Shown here: piece by piece, positions 1 through 7,416 of the stretch
Layout of the letters: each line of letters opens with the position of its first letter
Position numbering within the stretch: position 1 is the stretch's first letter
Source of the DNA: CAZYVD01 sp964651045
GTDB taxonomy: Bacteria > Zhuqueibacterota > QNDG01 > DSAB01
Reading direction: 5' to 3'
NCBI GenBank assembly: GCA_964651045.1
Contig: CAZYVD010000053.1
Span: 1 to 20,772, forward strand
DNA length: 20,772 bases
Made by a program: the position numbers and the translations under genes
Notes under the pieces: generated by a model
Told to the model about the DNA's origin: nothing
What the model saw: the letters and a program-made list of their open reading frames with translations, nothing else
Databases searched by the model: none

Positions 1-116
1 CGTTGCGAATCAGGAGTTCTTCTGGTTCATCTGACAAGAGCTCATCTTCCAGTTCATCTTCTTCAAGCTCATCAAAAAACAGTGGTGGGAGCAGTAGAGT
101 CAGAAAACGGAGGTAA
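1..116 (+). CDS. 3' end of an unknown gene with a serine-rich tail (partial)
   Basis: Only the last 37 codons are in the window. They form an open frame from base 3 that ends at TAA 114-116, 20 bases before the next start codon. The visible peptide is low-complexity: a short Arg/Ser/Gly part, a run of 12 consecutive serines (bases 39-74), then a Gly/Ser stretch and a basic end (RVRKRR). The serines use mixed TCN and AGY codons, so the run is kept at the protein level and is not a simple DNA repeat. A disordered linker or tail is the likely role. The function of the gene cannot be told from this end. The short gap suggests co-transcription with the barrel gene that follows. Confidence 0.6.
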   Translation, partial: LRIRSSSGSSDKSSSSSSSSSSSSKNSGGSSRVRKRR

Positions 117-136
117 AAGATAATTTGGAGGAACTA

Positions 137-1417
137 ATGAAAAAGATTCTCTTTTGTTTTTTATTAATTATTTTTTCAGGTGTGCTCTCGGCTCAGGTTG
201 AAAGCGTTCCTTTTCTCTGGGGTCATGAATGGACAGTAGGAGCACGTGCACTTGGAATGGCCGGTTCTTTTACAGGAATTTCAGACGACTGTTCGGCCCT
301 ATACTACAATCCTGCTGGTATTGGTCAGATTGACAGGATAACAGCATATGCAGGATTTTCACATCTTTCAATATCAGAGAGTGCAAGATTTTTAGGCACA
401 ACAACTAGCGAAGATGCAGCTTTCACAAAGCTTAACTCAGCAGGTGTTTGCGTTCCCCTTCCAACGACAAGAGGGAGTCTTGTACTTGGTATTGGATACC
501 ATGTTGTGAGAGATTTTAATCGTTCCCTGTATGTAACAGGGTTCAGCTCTCTTCCAGGCGATTCAGTGACTTACTCGTACAACGAACTGGAGGAGGGGAG
601 TCTGACAAATACGACTTTTGGAGCCTCTATTGAGGTTGCTCCCGGCCTTTTTGTAGGAGGGTCAATAAACTTCTGGCAGGGATCTAATGACTATACATGG
701 CAGATGAAAGATGAGGACAAACCATTCGATATATGGACATACAGTCGTTTTACAGGAACTACCTATATAAACACAAGTCTGACAGGAGTGAATTTTACGT
801 TTGGCGGTTTTTTTAATAGTAATGGGCTTTTCAGTGCTGGGGGAGTAATAGTGACTCCTGTGACCCTGACAGGAAAGGAGGACTGGGAGTATGAGGAGAT
901 GACTTACTGGGACGATGGACTCCAGACAAGGGATTCAACAGATAGCGGATATTGGGACTATAAGATTAGATCTCCATGGATATTTCGTTTTGGAGGTGCG
1001 CTGAAGGCGGGTCCGCTTTTAATCTCAGGAGATATTGAATTTAAAAATTACAGTCAGATAAAGTATATTACCGAGCCCTCAAAAAGCAGTGAAAATCTTG
1101 TTCAGGACAATTTATATTTTCGCCAAAATTTTCGCAACGTGACAGATTACAGAGTTGGCTGTGAATTCACAATACCAAATACAACAATAAGACTTCGTGC
1201 AGGATATGGATTCCTGGCCTCACCCCTGAAGCATTCTAAAAATGACCGCAAGATTATTGGTCTGGGAGCAGGAGTGGGCGTTTCTGATCAGATATTTCTT
1301 GACATTGGATATGGATTTACCTCGTGGGATGGACAGGGAAGCGACGAGATTAGCAATGAGAGGATCGAGGCAAAAAAGATTCTTGTGACAATGATGTATA
1401 AGATATATAGAAGATAG
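137..1417 (+). CDS. FadL/PorV-like outer-membrane beta-barrel protein
   Basis: An exported protein of 426 residues. The start is ATG 137, because GGAGG at 127-131 lies five bases upstream; an in-frame TTG at 125 would overlap that ribosome site. The N-terminus is a clear signal peptide (MKKILFCFLLIIFSGVLSAQ, residues 1-20). The mature part opens with GARALGMAGSFTGISDD and YYNPAGIGQ, the plug/NPA motif found in FadL (OmpP1/TodX) and PorV-type barrels. Alternating hydrophobic and aromatic strands run to the C-terminus. Such proteins sit in the outer membrane and pass hydrophobic molecules or assist secretion. Nothing here shows which substrate. It follows the serine-rich gene closely and ends at a strong terminator. 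Confidence 0.8.
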   Translation: MKKILFCFLLIIFSGVLSAQVESVPFLWGHEWTVGARALGMAGSFTGISDDCSALYYNPAGIGQIDRITAYAGFSHLSISESARFLGTTTSEDAAFTKLNSAGVCVPLPTTRGSLVLGIGYHVVRDFNRSLYVTGFSSLPGDSVTYSYNELEEGSLTNTTFGASIEVAPGLFVGGSINFWQGSNDYTWQMKDEDKPFDIWTYSRFTGTTYINTSLTGVNFTFGGFFNSNGLFSAGGVIVTPVTLTGKEDWEYEEMTYWDDGLQTRDSTDSGYWDYKIRSPWIFRFGGALKAGPLLISGDIEFKNYSQIKYITEPSKSSENLVQDNLYFRQNFRNVTDYRVGCEFTIPNTTIRLRAGYGFLASPLKHSKNDRKIIGLGAGVGVSDQIFLDIGYGFTSWDGQGSDEISNERIEAKKILVTMMYKIYRR

Positions 1418-1424
1418 TCGGTTT

Positions 1425-1468
1425 ACAATAAAAGCCTATCACAAGAAAAAGTGATAGGCTTTTATTGT
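1425..1468. terminator. Strong hairpin terminator, probably bidirectional
   Basis: A perfect 18-bp inverted repeat: ACAATAAAAGCCTATCAC at 1425-1442 and its reverse complement at 1451-1468, with an 8-base loop (AAGAAAAA). TTTT follows on the plus strand (1469-1472), and the outer stem is itself A-rich on the left and T-rich on the right. It begins 8 bases after the stop of the barrel gene and lies 17 bases beyond the end of the convergent gene at 1485, so it can stop transcription from both sides. Confidence 0.85.
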
Positions 1469-1484
1469 TTTTGTATAGGAGCTA

Positions 1485-1991
1485 CTATTCTATCCAGAAT
1501 TCCCAGCCGCAGTAGTAGTCGTCAGGATGATCATCAGGAGGACAGGCGATGCAGCGAGTCTTTATCCTGTGATCAATTTCAGAAGCAAAGGTTGAGTATT
1601 CTACAATTCCAACCGATTTGCAAGGAAAATCCGGCAGTCCCTTTCTTTTTCTTGCACTTTGTACCCTGCAGTCATTCATATAGAACTCAAGCCGGCCATC
1701 TTTCAAGATGCTTTTTTGCTTGTTTAAGACTGCATAGAGTCTGAATTCCAGAGCCTTCTGCAGTGCAGCAAGGCCGCCGTTTTCAGGAAGGTTTAGAAAA
1801 TTCTTTATTCGTCTGGCCTCAATTGGCGAGAACTTGCTCCAGGCCTGAGCATCAAGCTCGATTGCATGTTCTATTCCATGAGCCTTTTCAACAGCCTGAA
1901 ACCACAGTCCATCATGTGCAAGCCAGTTTTTTGCAAAGTTTTGAATCAACACAAGCAGATGTTCTTTTGATAGTTTCTCGATTTCTGACAT
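1485..1991 (-). CDS. DUF6125-like small cysteine-rich protein
   Basis: A cytoplasmic protein of 168 residues with no signal peptide or membrane segment. The N-terminal half is helical (LSKEHLL, NWLAHDGLWFQAVE, EARRIKNFL). The C-terminal half carries five cysteines: C108, C124, C147, C150 and C161, in the contexts NDCRVQSARK, FPCKS, RCIACPPDDHPDD and YYCGWEFW. This arrangement matches my memory of DUF6125, which is related to L-2-amino-thiazoline-4-carboxylic acid hydrolase-like proteins; the function is unknown. The cysteines suggest a metal or iron-sulfur site (inference). The start is supported by GGGAG five bases before the ATG. It starts 17 bases after the S9 peptidase gene and is probably co-transcribed with it. 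Confidence 0.7.
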   Translation of the reverse strand: MSEIEKLSKEHLLVLIQNFAKNWLAHDGLWFQAVEKAHGIEHAIELDAQAWSKFSPIEARRIKNFLNLPENGGLAALQKALEFRLYAVLNKQKSILKDGRLEFYMNDCRVQSARKRKGLPDFPCKSVGIVEYSTFASEIDHRIKTRCIACPPDDHPDDYYCGWEFWIE

Positions 1992-2008
1992 GGTTTCTCC
2001 CTAAGCTT

Positions 2009-4708
2009 CTATTTATTGTTCTCAAGAATTACTCTAAAGCCAACATATTTCAGGGACGGAGGAGAATAGACACTCTTTGGATCTTTTGGTGTGATTACAG
2101 AGCCTCCAAATATTTTTCCATCCCTATTTTTAGTCACACACCATTCGGCAACATTTCCACCAAGATCATAGACATTGCTGTTTCCAATCGGTCTAAAACT
2201 TCCAACCGGTTTGAGCAGAGTTCCATTCTTCTCGATCTCTTGAATCTTTGGTTGAAGAAGGGCAGCATCATCTGGAGTGATCGAATAACCTGCCCAGTAG
2301 TCGAGATTGTTTTCATTGTTTAGATTGCTCTTGGCTCTTTCAACCAACATTTCAGCCTCTTTTGTTGATGGAAGCCTGTAATGTCTTCCTGTAAGTTTTG
2401 AGAGCCATTCACAGTATTCTTTAGCCTTTTCAAAAGAGATTCCATTTGCTGGATAGTTTCCTGTCCACTTCTCATAGTGATAGTTTTTATCGAAAGCACC
2501 ATACTGAGCTCTTGTTACTTCGAATCGGCCGAGCATCAGGGTGTCGAATTTAACAACTTCTGGTATCAATGTACTTTTTATATTTTCACCATAGAGTTGA
2601 TTTACCCTCTTTGCCTTGGCTATCTTTAATTTTAAATCGAGAGGTGAATCCTTCTTAAAGGCCTCGTTGCAGGGTGTGTTTTTCTTAAAAAGATACATGT
2701 CGAACCATTTCAGTTCTTCTTCCATTTTTCGGCGCTGATGTGTTAATTTTCGCAGACCGTGGGGTTCTCCAGGAAAAAGAATAAAGCGAACAGGAACCTT
2801 CCCAATCTGCTGGAGTGCATGGTAGTGTTCCCATCCCTGTTCAGTAGGAACATTTGTGTCTTCTGTACCAAAGAAAATGATTGTTGGTGTTGTAACTTTT
2901 TCCATTTTGAACAGAGGTGATTTTTTGATATAATATTTAGGGCGTTTCCAGGGAGGCCCGCCGAAATAAGCATTATCGAATGCAGCTCCAAAGGCACAAT
3001 TTCCATAATCAGAGGTCCAGTTAACATCACCGGCTCCTGCTGCCACTACTTTGAAACGATTTGTTTCAATCACACACTGGATAGAAAGTATAGCGCCGTT
3101 GCTCCATCCCATGATGCCCAGTCTATATGGATCTACAAGTCCTTTTTTTATAAGATAGTCGATCCCCTTCAGTATATCGGGAACTTCATATTCATAGTAG
3201 TGATTTTTTATCGATTCGATCCATTCCAACCCATAGTTTCCGCTGCCATGGTAGTTTACCTTAAGAACAAATGATCCTCTGCTTGCTAAGACATTTGGAT
3301 AACTAGACCAGCTTTCCCTAAAAGAGTCTCTATCTACACCACTGGGGCCGCCATGAATTGATGCAATGAGAGGATATTTCTTGCCCTGCTGATAGTCGTA
3401 TGGATAATACAATATACCGTCTACCTCATCGCCCCTTGCTCCTTTCCAGCGGATCACTTCTGTTTTTGCGATGTACTTTTTTGCAGTCCATTTGTTTAGT
3501 TTAATAATGGTTTTTTGGGATAGGAGCCTGTGATCCTGAATCTTACCACACCTGATTTGAGGCGGAAGACTAGCCGTTGTATATGTAAATATTGTAGTTC
3601 TGCCGTCTTTTCCAACACTATTTATATATATGTTCTTTCCATGTTTATCCTCAAGCCAGCTTCTATTCCACACACCATATTTCTTATTATAGAATGCAAG
3701 TTTATTCCATGGGCCGTTTGCCAGCGATACTAATAGACCCTCTGCTGTGGCGTGGTACCCTGAGAATCCCAATTTCCATTTCCAGTCTAATGGTACACGC
3801 TCATATTTCTTATCTTTTATGTCAAAATAATAGAGCACAGGAATACCTACATAATCGTCTCCTGGTCGGCTGGATATTGATTGAGCGCAGAAGAATCCTT
3901 TGGAGTCGAGTTTCCATACAAATCTGTGTGGCTTCATGTTTTTCTCAGTAAAGATTTCTTCTCTAGTTTTATTTTTAAGATCATAGAGGAATTGACGGGG
4001 AGGAACGCGATAATCATAGGGATAATGTATATTCTGTGCCTCACTTGTGACTACCCATCTTCCATCCGGAGAAATGGCAAATTCATTGATCTTTCCTGAA
4101 TTCATGCTCAACCTGGTGACCTTTTTAGATTTCACTTCGATCTGAAAAAGGCGTACTGGGAGGAAGTGTTCTTGGTCCCCAACAACAATCGCATCATCTT
4201 TTTTCTTTTTCAATTCCTGTTCGAAGAGGTATGGATCTTCCCTCGCAGTAAAAACAATATTTTTTTCATCCTGCCACATGAAGGAGTTAACACCATTTTT
4301 AAGGGAGGTTAGCTGCCAGGGCTCTCCACCGTAAGGACTTATGAGCCAGATCTGATTTTTTTTATCCTTGCCTCTATTTGAAGTAAAAGCAATGAGTTTT
4401 CCGTCTGGAGACCATTGAGGGTTTCTATCGTTTGTATTTCCTCTTGTGAGCTGTACCTCGGTACTATCGAGAAGAGATGTAAGATAGATGTCTCCAACTG
4501 TATGGTTTGCTTCTTTATCGGGCCTGGTTTTAACCCAGACGACCCTTTCCCCATCAGGGCTAATATTAAAACTTCCTGCCGACTCCTGCTTAAGAACATC
4601 ATTTACTGTCCATTTTTTAGGGTCTTCCTGGCTGGCGGCTCTTAGAATAGCGGCCAGAATAATAAGCAGGAGGACTGCAGTAAAATTAATTAAACGGGCC
4701 GATTTCAT
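2009..4708 (-). CDS. Exported S9 family peptidase fused to an FGE-sulfatase (SUMF1-like) domain
   Basis: An 899-residue exported protein. Residues 1-26 form a signal peptide. Residues about 35-400 contain repeated beta-propeller motifs (SPDGERVVWV, WSPDGKLIAFTS, SPDGRWVV), as in TolB/DPP-IV propellers. Residues about 410-675 are the prolyl-oligopeptidase (S9) hydrolase domain, with oxyanion motif HGGP 452-455, nucleophile Ser536 in GWSNG, Asp617 in GTEDTNVP and His650 in PGEPHG, so the triad is intact. Residues about 720-897 form a second domain with the formylglycine-generating-enzyme fold signatures (FEVTRAQY, YRLPSTKEAE, DLGGNVAEWC, VGFRVI). The C-terminal cysteine pair used by true FGE is absent, so this domain is probably structural or ligand-binding. 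The start has GGAGG six bases upstream. It likely degrades peptides in the periplasm. Confidence 0.9.
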   Translation of the reverse strand: MKSARLINFTAVLLLIILAAILRAASQEDPKKWTVNDVLKQESAGSFNISPDGERVVWVKTRPDKEANHTVGDIYLTSLLDSTEVQLTRGNTNDRNPQWSPDGKLIAFTSNRGKDKKNQIWLISPYGGEPWQLTSLKNGVNSFMWQDEKNIVFTAREDPYLFEQELKKKKDDAIVVGDQEHFLPVRLFQIEVKSKKVTRLSMNSGKINEFAISPDGRWVVTSEAQNIHYPYDYRVPPRQFLYDLKNKTREEIFTEKNMKPHRFVWKLDSKGFFCAQSISSRPGDDYVGIPVLYYFDIKDKKYERVPLDWKWKLGFSGYHATAEGLLVSLANGPWNKLAFYNKKYGVWNRSWLEDKHGKNIYINSVGKDGRTTIFTYTTASLPPQIRCGKIQDHRLLSQKTIIKLNKWTAKKYIAKTEVIRWKGARGDEVDGILYYPYDYQQGKKYPLIASIHGGPSGVDRDSFRESWSSYPNVLASRGSFVLKVNYHGSGNYGLEWIESIKNHYYEYEVPDILKGIDYLIKKGLVDPYRLGIMGWSNGAILSIQCVIETNRFKVVAAGAGDVNWTSDYGNCAFGAAFDNAYFGGPPWKRPKYYIKKSPLFKMEKVTTPTIIFFGTEDTNVPTEQGWEHYHALQQIGKVPVRFILFPGEPHGLRKLTHQRRKMEEELKWFDMYLFKKNTPCNEAFKKDSPLDLKLKIAKAKRVNQLYGENIKSTLIPEVVKFDTLMLGRFEVTRAQYGAFDKNYHYEKWTGNYPANGISFEKAKEYCEWLSKLTGRHYRLPSTKEAEMLVERAKSNLNNENNLDYWAGYSITPDDAALLQPKIQEIEKNGTLLKPVGSFRPIGNSNVYDLGGNVAEWCVTKNRDGKIFGGSVITPKDPKSVYSPPSLKYVGFRVILENNK

Positions 4709-4891
4709 TAGATCCTCCTATTGTTTTTTTCATATATTGTTTGGTGTGATTTGTAGAGAGTTTGTATGCAATGTCTCTAAATAGTATCCGGTTTTTGAAT
4801 AATTCAATCCTGTTGATTTAGTACGGTAGTTGCTTTTAAATAAATCGTCGATCATTTAAAAACTTTTATGGTCATGTTCTATTGGTTTGTC

Positions 4892-5905
4892 TCAATCTTT
4901 CTTCTTTTTCTTCTCTCTTTTTAATCTTTCCCGTTCTCCAGCCTTTCTTCTATTATTAATGAGCCATTTAGCAATCCTGCTGCTTTGAACGCCGAGGATA
5001 ACGTCTCGCAGTCCATAGTATACTTCTTTATCATTAATTAGGCTGCCGAGAGTTCCTTCTCCCCTGTCTATCTTTGCGGCAATGTTTGATATTGAGTGAA
5101 TTGCCTCCTTTAAATCTTTCATTATGGTATCGCCATATTCAGTGTCATTTAGTAATTTTCCGATTATGCTTTCTTTTCCCTTCAGGTTTTCTGTTATCTG
5201 GTTGATGTCTGAAACTGTGTTTCTAATGTTTTCGACAGTAGTGCTGAGATCTGTAGAATCTGAAAGAAGAGTGCCGACTGGCCCTTCTCCTCTTTCAATT
5301 TTGTTCAGAAGGCTGTTCAATCTGAAGGAGGCCTCTGACAGATTTCGAAGAGTACGCCTGATTTGCATCTCTTCGTTAAGAAGAAGCCCTATGGCCCCTT
5401 TCCCACGATTTATCTTAGATATGAACTGCCTTATCTCGTCCACCATTAGGTTTGTGCTATCAACAATTGCAGAGTATGAGCCTCCCTCATCTGCAGGGAT
5501 AAAGCTTCCAGGAGGGATGATTGGCTCCTCAATACTTCCCATTGTCAGTTCTACAACCTTGCCGTAGACAAGACTGGCAGATGCAATACGAGCCCTTGTA
5601 TCCTTTCTGATCCTTCCTTTTACCTCTTTTGAAATTGAAATTTCCACAACTATCTTCTTTTTTTCAATCTCCTCTGGAAATCCTATATGCACAACGTTTC
5701 CAACCTCGACTCCAGTAAGGAGAACCGGATCACCATTGTAGAGTCCTCCTGTTGAGCTGAACATTATCTTGTACTTTACCTTGTCGCCAAAGATTTTTTT
5801 GTTACCTTCGAGAAAGAAAACAGATATGACTATGATCGATAGAGCAATCAGAATAACTGCTCCCACACGGATTTGCTTGATATACTCTTTTTTCCTGTAT
5901 TTCAT
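4892..5905 (-). CDS. mlaD: MlaD-family MCE lipid-binding protein of the Mla transporter
   Basis: A membrane-anchored periplasmic protein of 337 residues. One N-terminal transmembrane segment (residues 13-32) is followed by a single MCE domain (about 42-125; MFSSTGGLYNGDPVLLTGVEVGNVVHI is interrupted only slightly from the family pattern). MCE proteins form a hexameric ring that binds phospholipid beside the MlaE permease. After the domain come four repeats with an exact 38-residue period: cores at 165-177, 203-215, 241-253 and 279-291 (pattern I-x-R-G-x-G-x-x-G-x-L-L-N), separated by predicted helices. The C-terminus is strongly basic (RLKREKKKKKD). It is the last gene of the run, 9 bases after mlaF. 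The length is greater than single-domain proteobacterial MlaD (about 180 residues) because of the repeats. Confidence 0.92.
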   Translation of the reverse strand: MKYRKKEYIKQIRVGAVILIALSIIVISVFFLEGNKKIFGDKVKYKIMFSSTGGLYNGDPVLLTGVEVGNVVHIGFPEEIEKKKIVVEISISKEVKGRIRKDTRARIASASLVYGKVVELTMGSIEEPIIPPGSFIPADEGGSYSAIVDSTNLMVDEIRQFISKINRGKGAIGLLLNEEMQIRRTLRNLSEASFRLNSLLNKIERGEGPVGTLLSDSTDLSTTVENIRNTVSDINQITENLKGKESIIGKLLNDTEYGDTIMKDLKEAIHSISNIAAKIDRGEGTLGSLINDKEVYYGLRDVILGVQSSRIAKWLINNRRKAGERERLKREKKKKKD

Positions 5906-5914
5906 TTTTCCAAC

Positions 5915-6643
5915 CTAACTGATTAAAAATTCCTGAACAATATGATCATCGCACGATTTTATTTCCTCAACAGTTCCAACAAATTTTATTCTTCCCCTGT
6001 AGAGAAAGGCTATTCTGTCTGCGGTTGCCATGGCGCTTTGTATGTTGTGTGTAACGATAACAGATGTCATTTTAAGATTGTCGTGGATTGTTCTCATCAG
6101 CTTGCTTATCCATCTGGTAGTTATCGGGTCGAGTCCTGTTGTTGGCTCATCATATAAAAGCGCCTGCGGTTCTTTTATTATTGCTCTTGCAAGTGCAACC
6201 CTTTTTTTCATGCCGCCACTTAATTTACCAGGCATCATCCATTCTGTTCCTTCCAGCCCCACAAGCCTCAACTTTTCTTTGACCTTCTGGTAGATTTCTT
6301 CTTCAGAAAGATTTGTATGCTCTCTTAATGGAAAGGCAACATTTTCAAACACAGACATGGAGTCAAAGAGAGCAGAACCCTGAAACAGAAATCCTATTTT
6401 TCTCCTTATACCTATAAGTCGTTTTTCATCAAGATTGCTGATTTCATTGCCGTCTACAAATACTCTTCCTCTATCTGGCTGCATAAGACCAACAATGTGT
6501 TTAAGAATAACGGTCTTTCCGCTTCCACTTCCTCCAAGAATGACCAGGGACTCACCCCTTCGAATAAGAAGAGTAAGACCTCTTAGCACCTCCTTACCAT
6601 CAAAATCTTTATATACTTCGTCAAAGAACGCAAACGGTGGCAT
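5915..6643 (-). CDS. mlaF: ABC transporter ATPase of the Mla lipid transport system
   Basis: A 242-residue cytoplasmic ATPase that powers phospholipid movement by MlaE. All nucleotide-binding motifs are intact: Walker A GGSGSGKT (37-44), Q-loop Gln88 in FLFQGSALFDSMSVFENV, signature LSGGM (141-145), Walker B ALLYDEPTTGLDP (161-173) and switch His199 in VTHN. The FQGSALFDS and LSGGMKKRVALARA variants are typical of the MlaF/MCE-associated subfamily. It lies 7 bases after mlaE and 9 bases before mlaD. The stop codon of mlaE (TGA) runs into the ribosome site GAGG of this gene, which suggests coupled translation. Confidence 0.95.
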   Translation of the reverse strand: MPPFAFFDEVYKDFDGKEVLRGLTLLIRRGESLVILGGSGSGKTVILKHIVGLMQPDRGRVFVDGNEISNLDEKRLIGIRRKIGFLFQGSALFDSMSVFENVAFPLREHTNLSEEEIYQKVKEKLRLVGLEGTEWMMPGKLSGGMKKRVALARAIIKEPQALLYDEPTTGLDPITTRWISKLMRTIHDNLKMTSVIVTHNIQSAMATADRIAFLYRGRIKFVGTVEEIKSCDDHIVQEFLIS

Positions 6644-6650
6644 GTTGACC

Positions 6651-7412
6651 TCAAAAGATTACCAGAAGTTTTGTAAGAAAATAGTCGGATATCATGATAC
6701 AGACAGAGCTTGTAACAACTGAGCGGGTAGTGGCCTTGCCGACCTCTTCTGCTCCTCCTTCGACCTTTAGTCCGTTATAACATCCAATCAGAGAGATGAA
6801 GAGCCCGAAGAAGAATGATTTAAATATACCACCAAAAAAGTCTGTAAGTGTCACTGCACGCTGAACCTGGTAGATGTATGTTAAAAATGTCATCTTAATA
6901 TCCACAATACTCACAACGAGACCGCCAAATATTCCGGTAAAGTCTGCAACTGCTGTGAGAAGGGGAAGCATGAAGATTGCAGCTACCACTCTTGGAAACA
7001 CGAGTTTTTTTGCAGGAGTGGCGCCGAGCAGCCTTATAGCATCTACCTGTTCTGTGACCTTCATGGAGCCGATTACTGAGGTTATTCCAGCGCTTACACG
7101 TCCTCCCACAAGAAGAGCAGTAAGCAGCGGGCCAAACTCGCGTGTTATGGCAACACCAACCCCGATTCCAACCATGACTCTTCCGGCAAAGTTGGCTTCT
7201 GAATAGGCAACCTGTACGGCCATTACCATTCCAACAAAGAAAGAAGAGATAACAACAATCGGCAGTGAGCGGACACCAATCTCCTCTGCCTGTGCTGCAA
7301 GGGCCCTCCATTCATGTGGTCTGTTGAAACCGTATCTAATAGAGTCGACCAGGAGATAGGCTATTTCGCCAAATGAACTTATAAAATCGAGTATTCTCTG
7401 TTTGATAATCAT
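6651..7412 (-). CDS. mlaE: MlaE-family permease of the Mla lipid transport system
   Basis: A polytopic inner-membrane protein of 253 residues. It carries the family core GGRVSAGITSVIGSMKVTEQ (103-122), continuing VDAIRLLG and LVFPRVVA, and the C-terminal EEVGKATTRSVV (222-233), together with five or so hydrophobic segments. I place the start at ATG 7412 (MIIKQR), four bases after the gpmI stop; the open frame extends back to 7469, but that would overlap gpmI by 53 bases and add residues not seen in the family. The GGAG between stop and start doubles as a close ribosome site, so translation is probably coupled to gpmI. With MlaF and MlaD it forms the complete inner-membrane complex. No mlaB or mlaC is in the window. 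Confidence 0.92.
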   Translation of the reverse strand: MIIKQRILDFISSFGEIAYLLVDSIRYGFNRPHEWRALAAQAEEIGVRSLPIVVISSFFVGMVMAVQVAYSEANFAGRVMVGIGVGVAITREFGPLLTALLVGGRVSAGITSVIGSMKVTEQVDAIRLLGATPAKKLVFPRVVAAIFMLPLLTAVADFTGIFGGLVVSIVDIKMTFLTYIYQVQRAVTLTDFFGGIFKSFFFGLFISLIGCYNGLKVEGGAEEVGKATTRSVVTSSVCIMISDYFLTKLLVIF

Positions 7413-7416
7413 CTCC

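Noticed and set aside
39..74. DNA tandem repeat in the serine run
   Set aside because: Codons are mixed TCN and AGY, so there is no true nucleotide repeat unit.
1451..2323. Plus-strand frames opposite the DUF6125-like and peptidase genes
   Set aside because: They mirror recognised genes on the minus strand, and one starts inside the terminator hairpin.
2009..2566. FGE-like region as an active formylglycine-generating enzyme
   Set aside because: The C-terminal cysteine pair needed for copper binding and catalysis is absent and no sulfatase gene is nearby.
4754..4807. Dyads TAGAGA/TCTCTA and TTGAATAATTCAA before the peptidase gene as operators
   Set aside because: Both are short, in AT-rich sequence, and have no second copy nearby; chance is as likely.
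6895..7311. Cys/Arg-rich 138-codon frame inside mlaE
   Set aside because: It is an out-of-frame shadow of a strongly conserved gene and its composition is unlike any other protein here.
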